Part shown: one piece after another, positions 55,201 through 64,000 of the stretch
How positions within the stretch are numbered: the first letter of the stretch is position 1
How the letters are laid out: every line of letters starts with the position of its first letter
Origin: Alnus glutinosa
Taxonomy: Eukaryota > Streptophyta > Magnoliopsida > Fagales > Betulaceae
DNA length: 64,000 bases
Assembly (NCBI RefSeq): GCF_958979055.1
Contig: NC_084887.1
Span: 33,644,620 to 33,708,619, forward strand
Reading direction: 5' to 3'
Position numbers and translations under genes: made by a program
Notes under the pieces: model-generated
What the model was told of the DNA's origin: nothing
What the model saw: the letters and a program-made list of their open reading frames with translations, nothing else
Databases searched by the model: none

Positions 55201-58200
55201 TTGTCTCAAGATACTTCACAGTTTCATCACTGATCAAATGTATCTGTCACTATAGAAATCCAATGGCATAATCATTGGCTAGGTTCTTGCAACATAAATT
55301 CTGCATTACATTTTTTCTGTCATAGTATCCATCATGGCCCAGCTGAGCAAATCTCTTAGTTCTACTTAGATGCTGTTACTGTTAGCTCATTGTGGCGTTG
55401 TCTGAAATTGAGATTGCCTAATCCGCTTATAGTTTGGGCTAAGCATGAGGTAAAGTTTGATGATATGGATCTTGTAATTTTGTTGCATTGACTCTGTTGT
55501 CCTCTGAGTACAGATCTTTTACATCATATAACTGTCAACCTCTTCCATTTATCTTAATATGTAGGGCTCCTTGATAGTTGTTTATTGCTAAATCTTCAAT
55601 TATCCTAAAAGCTTAAATTGATAGGAAATTGTGAATTTAATTAATATTTTAACAGCCCCTCTTGTGTGTAGACTCAAACTCTCCCTCAACAAGTGAGATT
55701 CAACACGTGAAATTTTATTGAAATAGGAAATAAATTATGAAGTCAAGATTCAAACTCAAGACTACTATTTTGATATCATAATTACCAGTTATCTCAATTT
55801 AAGCTGATGGTGAATTTAATAATTTAATTAATAGGAAAAATTACCTATTTTATCCTTGGGGTTGTAGTTGTACCAAACTGATCCTTGGGGGTACAAACGT
55901 ATCATGAAGATCCCTGGGGCAAGCTATTTTTTATAAATAATCCATATCGTCTAGCCATTTGACAGAAATTAATAGACGCGCACATGAATCTACTTCATAA
56001 CTAATCGTTGATTGGCACATAGCTTAATTGATTACTTGCTTCTTTAAAATTACAGCTTTACCTCCAAATTAAAAAATAATGTAAAAGAAAAAAAAAATTG
56101 AGGGGCCAACCCTCACCAGATGAGGGGTGGTAGGCTGCCCCTTTGTGAGGGGAGGGCGCCCCTCCTGTGAGGGTTGGCCGTCATCAGGTGAGGGTCATCC
56201 TTTGGCCCCGTTTGTTAACGTTTTTGTTTTCTCTTCAGAAACAACCCAAACATAAAATACTCCTAAAAGCACAAAATAATTTTCACGTTTACGTCACATC
56301 ATAACATTTTTTCAAAAAAATAAAAAAAACACATCGTAAAACACATTAACAAATAGACACTTTGTGTTTTATGTTATTATTATTATTTTTAATTTGTGGT
56401 TAAAATTAATTTTATTATGGCAACAAGTGGCATGAGTCATCAGCTATGTTACGTGTTAATCGGAGAATTAGTTGTGACATGGATCCACCTGTGCATCTAA
56501 TGGTTTCCATTAAACAGCTAGACAACAATGATCATTTTGGACAGAATTTTTAGTACCCAGGAATCAATTTGGTACAACTACAAACCCTGAAATCAGATAG
56601 GTAATTTTCCCTAATTAATACTTCAACATTTATCCACAACAAAGAATGCCCACAAATATGTTGCTAAAGTAAATTTTTGCCCTAGCATCACCTTGTTTAG
56701 GGGACTTATGTAGCTTCTATTATTGTGCAAAAAGAGATTTCGGAGGTACTCTTTGCACATTGCTGATCTTTATGTTTGGTTTTGGGTTTTTAAATGATTG
56801 ATTTAGGTACTGAGACATGAATTTGGCGATGTAGTTTCCAGTTATAAATCTTGAATCTCTCACTCCTTATCAATGCTTGAACCAAGATAATGCAACCTAG
56901 GTGTTTTTCTTTGGTGTTGATCTCTGTTGACCTTCTATTTGCTCCAACTTAGTTTCAATTCAGTTCACATGTGGTCTTGTGCATTTATCCCATATCTCCG
57001 GGTTGAAGGTATCGTGTAAAGTTTTAACATGGCATTTGGTGGACTACCAACAATACGCAATGCGCTATTGTGTGGAAGATGATGCCTATGTGCCTTTTAT
57101 GGTGTTTATGGAGAGAAATGAATGAATAACATAAGTTTTGAGGATCGGGAGAGGACACTGGAGGAGATTAAGTCCTTATTCTTTAAAACTTTGAATCTTT
57201 GGACCGTTGCTTATGTTTCTCCTTTGACAATTAGTTATAGTGATTTATTTGTTCTTTTTACTTTTTCTAGCTATATGCTTCCTCATGTTACTTGTATACT
57301 TCCTGTGTACTTAGTGGCGCCTTACACTTTTAATTATATATGTCAATTACTTATTAAAAAATAAAATGTTTTAACATGGCATTTGTACTTGCTAAAGTCC
57401 CAAGATTAGTTCTATGTTGTTAGTGAAGAACACGATATTTAACCTTTATCTTTTGGGCTCAGCCTATCGGTCCATACCCAACTCTTAAATGTGGAGATGA
57501 AATGTTGATAAAAGGTTTATTGCTCTAGGATTTTCGTTTTCCATCTCCCCTTTTATTGTTTCATGTTACTTATCTTCAGCCAAAGTTTTACAATATACAT
57601 TCTTTGATGCTTATCTACGTGATTTTGTTACTTGTTAGGGATTTTTTCATAGTGTTAGTTTAGTCAGTAAAACTGTTATGAAGACCTTTTCTCTTCTCTA
57701 TGGGTCTCTTTGGCTAGTAAAAACACAAGATAGTGTCTTGTGTTAGATGCATTTGAGGAAATCTGAGATCTCTTTGGTTAGAATGAATTTATCACTGTTA
57801 TTATTTTACCCTGTGTTTCTTCACCTCTCCATGTTCTGAATTATCTGATTCTAAGCCAGTATAGGAAATTTAAGTTGGTTATGTCTTGAGTTCTCTATAA
57901 GCCTACGGGGTTGGCTCAAGTGGTAAGGGCATTGGTCTTGGTGGCATCCCCATCAAGTTTAAGGTTCGAATCCCTTTGGGTGCAAACAATTTTTTGTGGC
58001 CACGCCCGCCGGCAAAGCTGGAGTCTTACCCTATCTGTGTAGAGGGGGCGCTTTGCACGGGTCTTTGGTTTAACCGATGGGGGTGGGTACACGAAGTGGT
58101 CCTTCCTTGAAGGGGTTTCTCATCATTAAAATAAAATGTCCTAAGTTCTCTACCGCAAGCTTTACCCTTTTTGAGTTGATTGCTCATTTTTGCTTCTTTC

Positions 58201-61200
58201 TTGGTGAATGTATGATCTGCCCTTTGTCAATTCAAAGACATTTGTTAAACCAATAGAGTTTGCGCATTGCCTATTATTTGGGTTTTGGGCTTGTAGCCTG
58301 TATATCGTTTCATTTCCGATTTCCTGACTGATGGTCTGCTTTTTGGTTATGTCTTGATGAACATTATAGTCCTTTTGTCCCCTTATAAGGAGCTCAATGG
58401 ATTTTGGGGCCATGCAAATATTAGATTTTTTTCATCTAGCTTAAGCCTGATGATTGATGTATTTAGATTATCCACTTCAGAGCATAGAAACTGGACTTAG
58501 ATGGTTCGCTTTTGACAACTTGGTCAGATTGTTAGTAAATGTTTTTCCAGGACCAAATCTGTTTGTATTCTCCAGGAGGGCATGGTGGATAAATAGTATT
58601 ATGGCTGAAGCTGCTAACATTGTCTTGGGGCCTTAGGAGGGTAAAAGGCTAGGATCGGTTTAAGCTCCCTCAACTACGCCTACCTAAAGTGGGGTGTTTT
58701 GATTCTCTGTTGTTCTTTGGGGATTTCCTTTTTACAAATGCTTTTATCTTTCTTTTTGGCTTTTTCCCTTTCCCTCACTTTTCCCCACTTCTTTGTCTTG
58801 CTTTATATATCTTTTGAGAGGAAACTTTATCTTGTCTATGTTCTTTCTTTGTTGTATATACCCTTTTAGTCTTATTAAAAACCAGTTATTCTTATTAAAA
58901 ATGTGTATAGGGAAGCCTATATTTAAAAGATTACATGTTTTCATATCTTTAATTCGATTACTGAATGCCTTTTCTGGAGCTTAAAAGATATGAAATGAAT
59001 TGTTTATCTTTGCTGGAGGTTAAAGATTGCAGTTGTGGTAGTAGAAGTGTTGGATGTTGTCATAAGGAGAGATAACTTTAGCACAATTTCAACTGATATT
59101 ATGTTTATTTGCACAGATGGAGAAATTTGAAAGGGAGATTAGGGAGTCTAAATTTGCAGAGCTGATGAACAAACACTTCGCAGCAAGTTCCATTCCAAAA
59201 GGGATCCACTGTCTCTCTCTTCGTTTGACTGATGAATATTCCTCAAATGCCCATGCACGTAAACAATTGCCTCCTCCAGAGTTTCTCCCTTTGCTTTCAG
59301 ACAACTCTTATCATCACTTTATCCTGTCAACAGATAATATTTTGGCTGCTTCAGTTGTTGTTGCTTCTACCATCCAGTCATCGCTAAAACCTGAAAAAAT
59401 TGTCTTCCATGTCATCACTGACAAGAAAACGTATGCGGGTATGCACTCATGGTTTGCGTTAAACCCTGTCTCCCCAGCTATTGTTGAAGTGAAAGGCGTT
59501 CACCAGTTTGACTGGTTAACAAGAGAAAATGTTCCTGTACTTGAAGCTGTAGAGAACCAAAATGGGATCCGGAATTACTACCATGGTAATCATCTTGCAG
59601 GGGCCAATCTCAGTGACACAACTCCACGAACATTTGCTTCAAAATTGCAAGCTAGAAGTCCAAAGTATATATCCTTACTCAACCATCTCCGCATATATAT
59701 ACCGGAGGTAATTACATGTCACTTGAGACTGTTCTTTTCTCTTATTTGGTTTCTGGAGACCTATAATTTATGATAATGTTAGCTTATTCAAGATAAAAAG
59801 TAATAATAATAAATAATGCGAATGTTTATCATAGGGAGTTAATGCTTTGAATGGTAACTCTGACTGCCCCTAGGGTAGAAATCTGGTCCAAAATTTTCTC
59901 TCCTCCTCCCCCCCAATGGTCAAGAACTTCATCTTCTTGGATAAAAAAAGTGAGGCTGGCACCTATCAGTTTTGTGCGACCCAAATATATTTAAGGAGGC
60001 GTTGTAAAATCTAGAAGAAAATTTGATTGCTTCAGAATGATTGTTGAATTTGATTTCTTCTCTTATTTATAATAAGAGAAGAAAATTTATTTGTTCTAGG
60101 GCCTGGCCAATTTTGGTGGTGGTGGGGGGGGGGGGGGGTGTTGTATGTTGAAGTAATTTGTATCTTAAGTACTTTTTCCCTCAGCTCTATTTGAAAATAG
60201 TTTCTGACCAGGGCTCTGGCAAGCTTCATTTAAGAGATAACTGGGAGTGAATTGAAAGGCCTTTTTTTTGTCCTTGGTTTTGGGGCCCATTTTGTTCTTG
60301 GTTTGGGGGCTTTATCATAGTTGAGAAAGGGCAAGCAGTCTAAATCGCCAGGTGACCTATCAATTGTAGAAGTAGTATCTTTGGTAATCAGTGAACGCTT
60401 GGAATATAGAAAAAGATACATTACACCCCTGAGATTGACAATGGTTGTATTTAATTTTTGCTTTTGATAAAATTCACCCTCTTTCTTTCGCCTTTTGTTT
60501 TCTTTTTATTCCTAAATAAGTATGCTGATCGTGCATATGGAACAGCTCTTTCCAAACCTTCAAAAGGTGGTCTTTTTAGATGATGATATCGTGATTCAGC
60601 GTGATTTATCTCCACTTTGGGAAATTGACCTTGGGGGAAAGGTTAATGGAGCTGTTGAAACTTGTAAAGGTGAAGATGAGTGGGTAATGTCTAAGCGTTT
60701 CAGGAACTACTTCAATTTTTCCCATCCCCTCGTAGCAAAGAATTTGAACCCTGATGAATGCGCATGGGCTTATGGTATGAATATATTTGATCTTCGTGCT
60801 TGGAGGAAGACAAATATAAGAGAAACATACCATTCTTGGCTGAGAGAGGTAAATGAAGAATTCAGTTTTACCTGCAAACTTTTATACTTTTGTTTATATA
60901 TATATATATACATATGTTGCATTCTCCCCTCCTGTTATGTATTTTAATTTCTGGATGATGAAGGAACTGAAAACATTGACGTTCGGAAATAGAATATAAT
61001 CTATCTGCAGGAGTGTCTATGATAAATTTTTTCATCCTTATCCATTGATGGGACCCTAACCTTGTTATATGCTCCTTTTAGGCTCTGGGGTTAGTGAATA
61101 GATGGAGTTTTTTCCTGGGTGATGTTTTTGAAGATATATAATTAATATAGTTTAGGGTGCATCCTTTCACAGTCAACTTAAGTTCATAACTATTTTCTGG

Positions 61201-61840
61201 ATTTCGCAAAAGAGGATTGATTCCTACACTACACAGGTACAAATATCATTTTTCTTCACAAAATGTCAGTTAAGTTTGTTTTGAAGTCACTTAGATGCTG
61301 AAAATTTCAAGCTTTTGACCTGTTCTATCCCCTTCATGTGGACAAATTCTAGTGGGATGACAATGTATTAATGAACTCTGATGTTTCAACATGGATCTGA
61401 ATTTTATTCAAGACTGAAATTTTAAATGTTGATTGCTTTTGTGGGAGTTCATTGTTGATTGGATTTCACAGAGTTCACAATTTTACATCTTAACTGTAAG
61501 TAAATAACAGTGCGGTGCCATCATTTAACTTTTATTCTGGGTTTTCCTGTGGCAGAATCTGAAGTCAAACTTGACAATGTGGAAGCTTGGAACCTTACCA
61601 CCTGCTTTGATTGCATTTAAAGGTCATGTTCACCCGATTGACCCGTCGTGGCACATGCTCGGCTTGGGCTATCAGAATAACACAAACATTGAGAGTGTCA
61701 AAAGGGCTGCAGTCATCCACTACAATGGCCAATCAAAACCGTGGTTGCAGATTGGCTTCGAGCATCTCCGACCATTTTGGACCAAGTATGTCAATTATTC
61801 CAATGATTTTATAAGTAACTGCCACATCTTGGAATCATAG
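52269..61840 (+). CDS. GAUT13: GAUT13/14-type alpha-1,4-galacturonosyltransferase (GT8 family)
   Basis: Six exons: 52269-52479, 53574-53629, 53766-53924, 59117-59707, 60546-60848 and 61556-61840. All have GT/AG borders and matching phases, giving 534 aa, the usual length. A Golgi type II membrane protein: a short basic cytosolic tail is followed by a signal anchor at about 37-62 (LFHTILILAFLLPFVFILTA). The stem has NTEEIPHGLKLPDSF. The GT8 domain includes NSYHHFILSTDNILAASVVV, NHLRIYIPELFPNLQKVVFL, DDD in FLDDDIVIQRDLSPLW (sugar-nucleotide/Mn site), ECAWAYGMNIFDLRAWRKTN, LPPALIAFKGHVHPIDPSWH and AVIHYNGQSKPW. GAUTs add galacturonic acid to homogalacturonan during pectin synthesis. The N-terminus (MQLHFSPSMRSITISSSN) is diagnostic of the GAUT13/14 pair; which of the two is uncertain. 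Intron 3 (5.2 kb) is stuffed with transposons. Confidence 0.95.
55060..55175 (+). mobile_element. 3' tail of an L1-type LINE in GAUT intron 3
   Basis: TTGTATACTTCCTGTGTACT, GGGACGCCTCATGC, TTTTAATAAAATT and TTACTTATCAAAAAAG: the same terminus as at 2610-2700 and 57265-57366. Only the tail is present. Confidence 0.65.
55834..56611. mobile_element. Mutator-like non-autonomous element, 778 bp, in GAUT intron 3
   Basis: Left end GGAAAAATTACCTATTTTAT pairs with reversed right end GGGAAAATTACCTATCTGAT. Inverted repeats continue for about 150 bp (GTTGTAGTTGTACCAAACTG / GTTTGTAGTTGTACCAAATTG; CTAGCCATTTGACAGAAATT / CTAGCTGTTTAATGGAAACC). The exact 9-bp duplication TAATTAATA lies at 55825-55833 and 56612-56620. 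The interior has a GC-rich GAGGGG/GGCCAACCCTCACC block and a GGCCCCGTTTGTTAACG stretch that may be a further nested MITE. No transposase or captured gene seen. Confidence 0.9.
56985..57366 (+). mobile_element. 5'-truncated L1-type LINE fragment in GAUT intron 3
   Basis: Encodes AFGGLPTIRNALLCGRWC, then after a stop MNNISFEDRERTLEEIKSLF, FKTLNLWTVAYV: the C-terminal end of a LINE reverse-transcriptase ORF. It then runs into the family 3' tail ending TTACTTATTAAAAAATAAAA. Corresponds to the inverted copy at 7990-8345. Confidence 0.85.
57898..58136 (+). mobile_element. tRNA-derived SINE (Au-like head) with 16-bp target duplication
   Basis: Box A GGGTTGGCTCAAGTGGTAAG and box B AAGGTTCGAATCCCTTTGGG are clear. 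The 3' part ends CATCATTAAAATAAAA. Flanks TGTCTTGAGTTCTCTA (57882-57897) and TGTCCTAAGTTCTCTA (58137-58152) match at 14 of 16 positions, a typical LINE-mobilised duplication. Family identification as Au-like is from memory of that SINE's head. Confidence 0.88.
58153..59100. other. Remainder of GAUT intron 3
   Basis: AT-rich intron with pyrimidine-rich tracts. A LINE-like C/T-rich tail may occur near 58600-58870 (GTTGTATATACCC...TTATTAAAAA), too weak to call. Confidence 0.35.
60123..60140. repeat. Poly(G) run in GAUT intron 4
   Basis: About 15-16 consecutive G after a GGT repeat. Length is unreliable in most sequencing. Confidence 0.9.
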
Positions 61841-63072
61841 TCTACCGACTAGCGGAGCTCTAAACACAGAGGGGCAGGAAAAGGCCCAAGTGATACAGGT
61901 TTAATATAAGTCTTTTGTGGATCGAAATTCTTGTCAAGATTTATTGAGAAGACAAGCAGAAAATTGGCCAGAAGGGCAAATCTTTCATGGTCCAGATTGA
62001 CTGTCATCCCCGGTATTGTTGCATACAAGGACCGCCACCACTAGCACGGCATGAGATTCATTCTTTCAATCTGTAACATAGCAATCCGTCCTTTATTTTT
62101 TGGTTGAGAAAAGGATAACTATAATTGGTCTTCCATCAGGGGAGTCTTGCCTGATTTCTTAGAGCATAATATGAAATAAAGTGAAAATATCCAAAGAAGG
62201 TACTGATGTTAATTCCGTCATCTTGATTGGTGCAAGGAAGAGGAAGGCTAGGACAGATCTTCTGTGAGGCTCCCCAATTAGCCCAGGATTGTTAATTTCC
62301 CTTCTTCTTTCTTTTGACCTTTCTTGTTTTCATTTTTGTTAGTACCCATTTTTTACCCTTTCATTTGATATCATCATGGTGAATCTTAGGGTAGGTCATG
62401 AGATTGCTTTGTTACAGATCCCATTCAAAGGAAGAACTTTTTCTTAGGTTACATAATTGGTATTTGTTTATGTACGTTCACGAGAGACATTGAAATGTGC
62501 AGAAAATTCTTTTTCCGAACTTCTTGCATCTTTCTGGTCTATGATAGTTTCTAAATGTTGTCTGATATGTTGGGCATTTATTTATTGTTTGGTACCCAAG
62601 AATGTATTCATGATTTCTTTCAAAAGAAGCGATTGCAGGGGCTCATTCTTGCCCTATGTTTTCTTTTCTAGATCGCCCCTTGGCCATTTTAATGGCATAC
62701 TTGAAGATCATGAGCAATGGGATATGGTCTACATGTTCAAACATCGGATTTTTACAGGCCATGACTAAATATTGGATTAATTTTACTTGGGGTTTTTTTT
62801 TTTAACAAAGTACTTCATCCACCAGAAGCCACATTTTTTACTAATTTATCTGTCGTAAATAGTAAAGGTATATTTGGAAACAAGAAGAATCTTTGATTTT
62901 ATTTGTTATAGTGTTCGCGTTTTTTAAAATCTAAATTATAGTTGAATTCAGATTTTAAAAAACCGAACACCCAAACGTGCCATAATAAAAGTTTGCATTT
63001 ATAAGTAATAGGTGAAAAAAATGCAACTCTCTTTGAACTACATGTTCAAGGGCGAAGGTAGAAATTAGTTTA
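61841..63072. other. 3' UTR and downstream flank of the GAUT gene
   Basis: No further coding signal. Probable 3' UTR to roughly 62450, judged only from base composition. An imperfect GAATTCAGATTTT/AAAATCTAAATTATA pair near 62920-62960 is a small foldback. Confidence 0.4.
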
Positions 63073-63300
63073 AGGGGGTTGGTTCAACTGGTCAAAGGGC
63101 ACTGATCTTTGTGGTAGTTATATATAGTCTAAGGTTCGAATCTCCTTGAGTGCAAATAATTTCTTGAGACTAGTTTGCCGGCGAAGCCAGAGTATTACCT
63201 GATCCGTGTGGAGATGACGCTTTATACGGATTCGAAGTTCACTTGACAGGGGGTGGATACACGAAGTGACTCTGCCTTATAAGGATTTCGGTTGGGCTGG
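63073..63300 (+). mobile_element. Diverged copy of the Au-like SINE
   Basis: Box A GGGGTTGGTTCAACTGGTCA, box B AAGGTTCGAATCTCCTTGAG, then TGCAAATAATTTCTTGAGAC, GCCGGCGAAGCCAGAGTATT and ATACACGAAGTGAC, all parallel to the element at 57898-58136. It is more diverged and I see no clear target duplication. Confidence 0.8.
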
Positions 63301-64000
63301 ATTGGGATCAAATTTTTAGGAGGTGAGGGGCACTAATAGTAAATTAATTTTTCCAAATTCTTTTGGTCCCAACACCTTATGGACAAAGTTTCCTTCTAAA
63401 CTAGGTTGTCTACTAAGTTGATATATATTCTTACGTGATTCTTACGGTACATTTTTTCTAACCCAATTTAAGAAGAGTTGTGTATGGTTTTCACACCATT
63501 AATGCTATCAACTGCTCAAAGAAATATTTGGTTATTGCCAACTCACAAACGACATATTAAAATAAAAGATTCCTATTCATGGAATTTGGTGAGTTGGTGA
63601 TGACAAGAAACCCATTCAGAATTACCTACTATTCTTAGAATCCCTCAACCAAATTTGGTAATTCTGATCTTTCGAGGTGCATGCAGGTTCTTATGCTTGA
63701 GACGCCTCATTTAATTGGACCCATTGGCATTTTTTTTTCTTTCTTTAATATCACTACAATTCTATCATTTTTGTCAATAATTAACTTGCATGATTAACAT
63801 TAGCTTAGTGGTGTCACTTGGTTGCAACTGTCACATATATAATAGCAATTGATTGATTCTTCCAAAGCCTCAACGGAGAATCTGAATGCTTCTTGGCTTT
63901 ATCAGCTGCAATATCCAATCAAACATGAAAGAACATGCACTTCCATTGCAAAATTTACAGTGCTCATGAGCAAAATGAGTGGGTGTTCTCCAATTGACAA
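63301..64000. other. Intergenic edge of the window, no gene seen
   Basis: AT-rich, short open frames only. Nothing recognised on either strand. Confidence 0.4.

Noticed and set aside
57905..57980. tRNA gene suspected from box A and box B
   Set aside because: No acceptor or anticodon stem pairing; the boxes belong to a SINE with a target duplication.
62457..62768. 103-codon frame downstream of the GAUT gene
   Set aside because: No recognisable motif, AT-driven composition and a 3'-flank position; likely chance.

Overview
This window is nuclear DNA from a flowering plant, almost certainly a woody eudicot. The evidence is long AT-rich introns with GT/AG borders, plant-only gene families (plastidial starch phosphorylase, a BAG8-like co-chaperone, a FAR1-related protein, a PLS-type PPR protein, a GAUT pectin glycosyltransferase, an XH-domain protein) and a dense load of plant mobile elements. 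I cannot name the species. A rosid, perhaps Fagales, is only an impression from repeat and protein style.

Layout. 1.6-5.3 kb: remnant of an IDN2/FDM-type gene with a repeated coiled coil and a frameshifted XH domain. 5.55-6.2 kb: decayed BCS1-type AAA-ATPase tail carrying two small hAT-like insertions. 6.98-9.32 kb (+): intact two-exon gene for a double zinc-finger protein. 9.6-10.9 kb: a 50-bp hairpin insertion and a Harbinger-like MITE with other elements nested inside. 11.36-20.88 kb (-): complete 15-exon plastidial alpha-glucan phosphorylase gene (985 aa). 21-27.8 kb: gene-poor, with RNase H pieces of LINEs, MITEs and a Pack-MULE-like element holding a fragment of a second BCS1-type ATPase. 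27.95-29.47 kb (+): BAG8-like gene. 29.95-35.04 kb (+): intact, very young Ty1/Copia retrotransposon with LTRs, PBS, PPT, 5-bp target duplication and a 1499-aa Gag-Pol. 35.7-37.4 kb: MULE-like inverted-repeat elements and an unassigned exon-like frame. 38.4-39.6 kb (-): VTI1-type v-SNARE pseudogene. 39.95-42.44 kb (-): FAR1-related gene, divergent from an intronless PPR gene at 43.47-45.50 kb (+). 45.5-52.2 kb: intergenic, with a SINE and possible LTR-element debris. 52.27-61.84 kb (+): complete six-exon GAUT13/14-type gene whose 5.2-kb third intron holds a MULE, LINE tails and a SINE. 61.8-64 kb: 3' flank with another SINE.

There is no operon or gene cluster. The genes are independent housekeeping or regulatory loci: starch metabolism in plastids (phosphorylase), chaperone regulation (BAG8-like), organelle RNA metabolism (PPR), transcription (FAR1-related), and cell-wall pectin synthesis in the Golgi (GAUT). 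From memory, starch phosphorylase and BAG8 are also neighbours in Arabidopsis (AT3G29320 and AT3G29310), so the pairing seems to be an old syntenic block. I found no undescribed biochemical system. The most notable material is the mobile DNA: gene capture, nested insertions, and a young Copia with atypical LTR ends.
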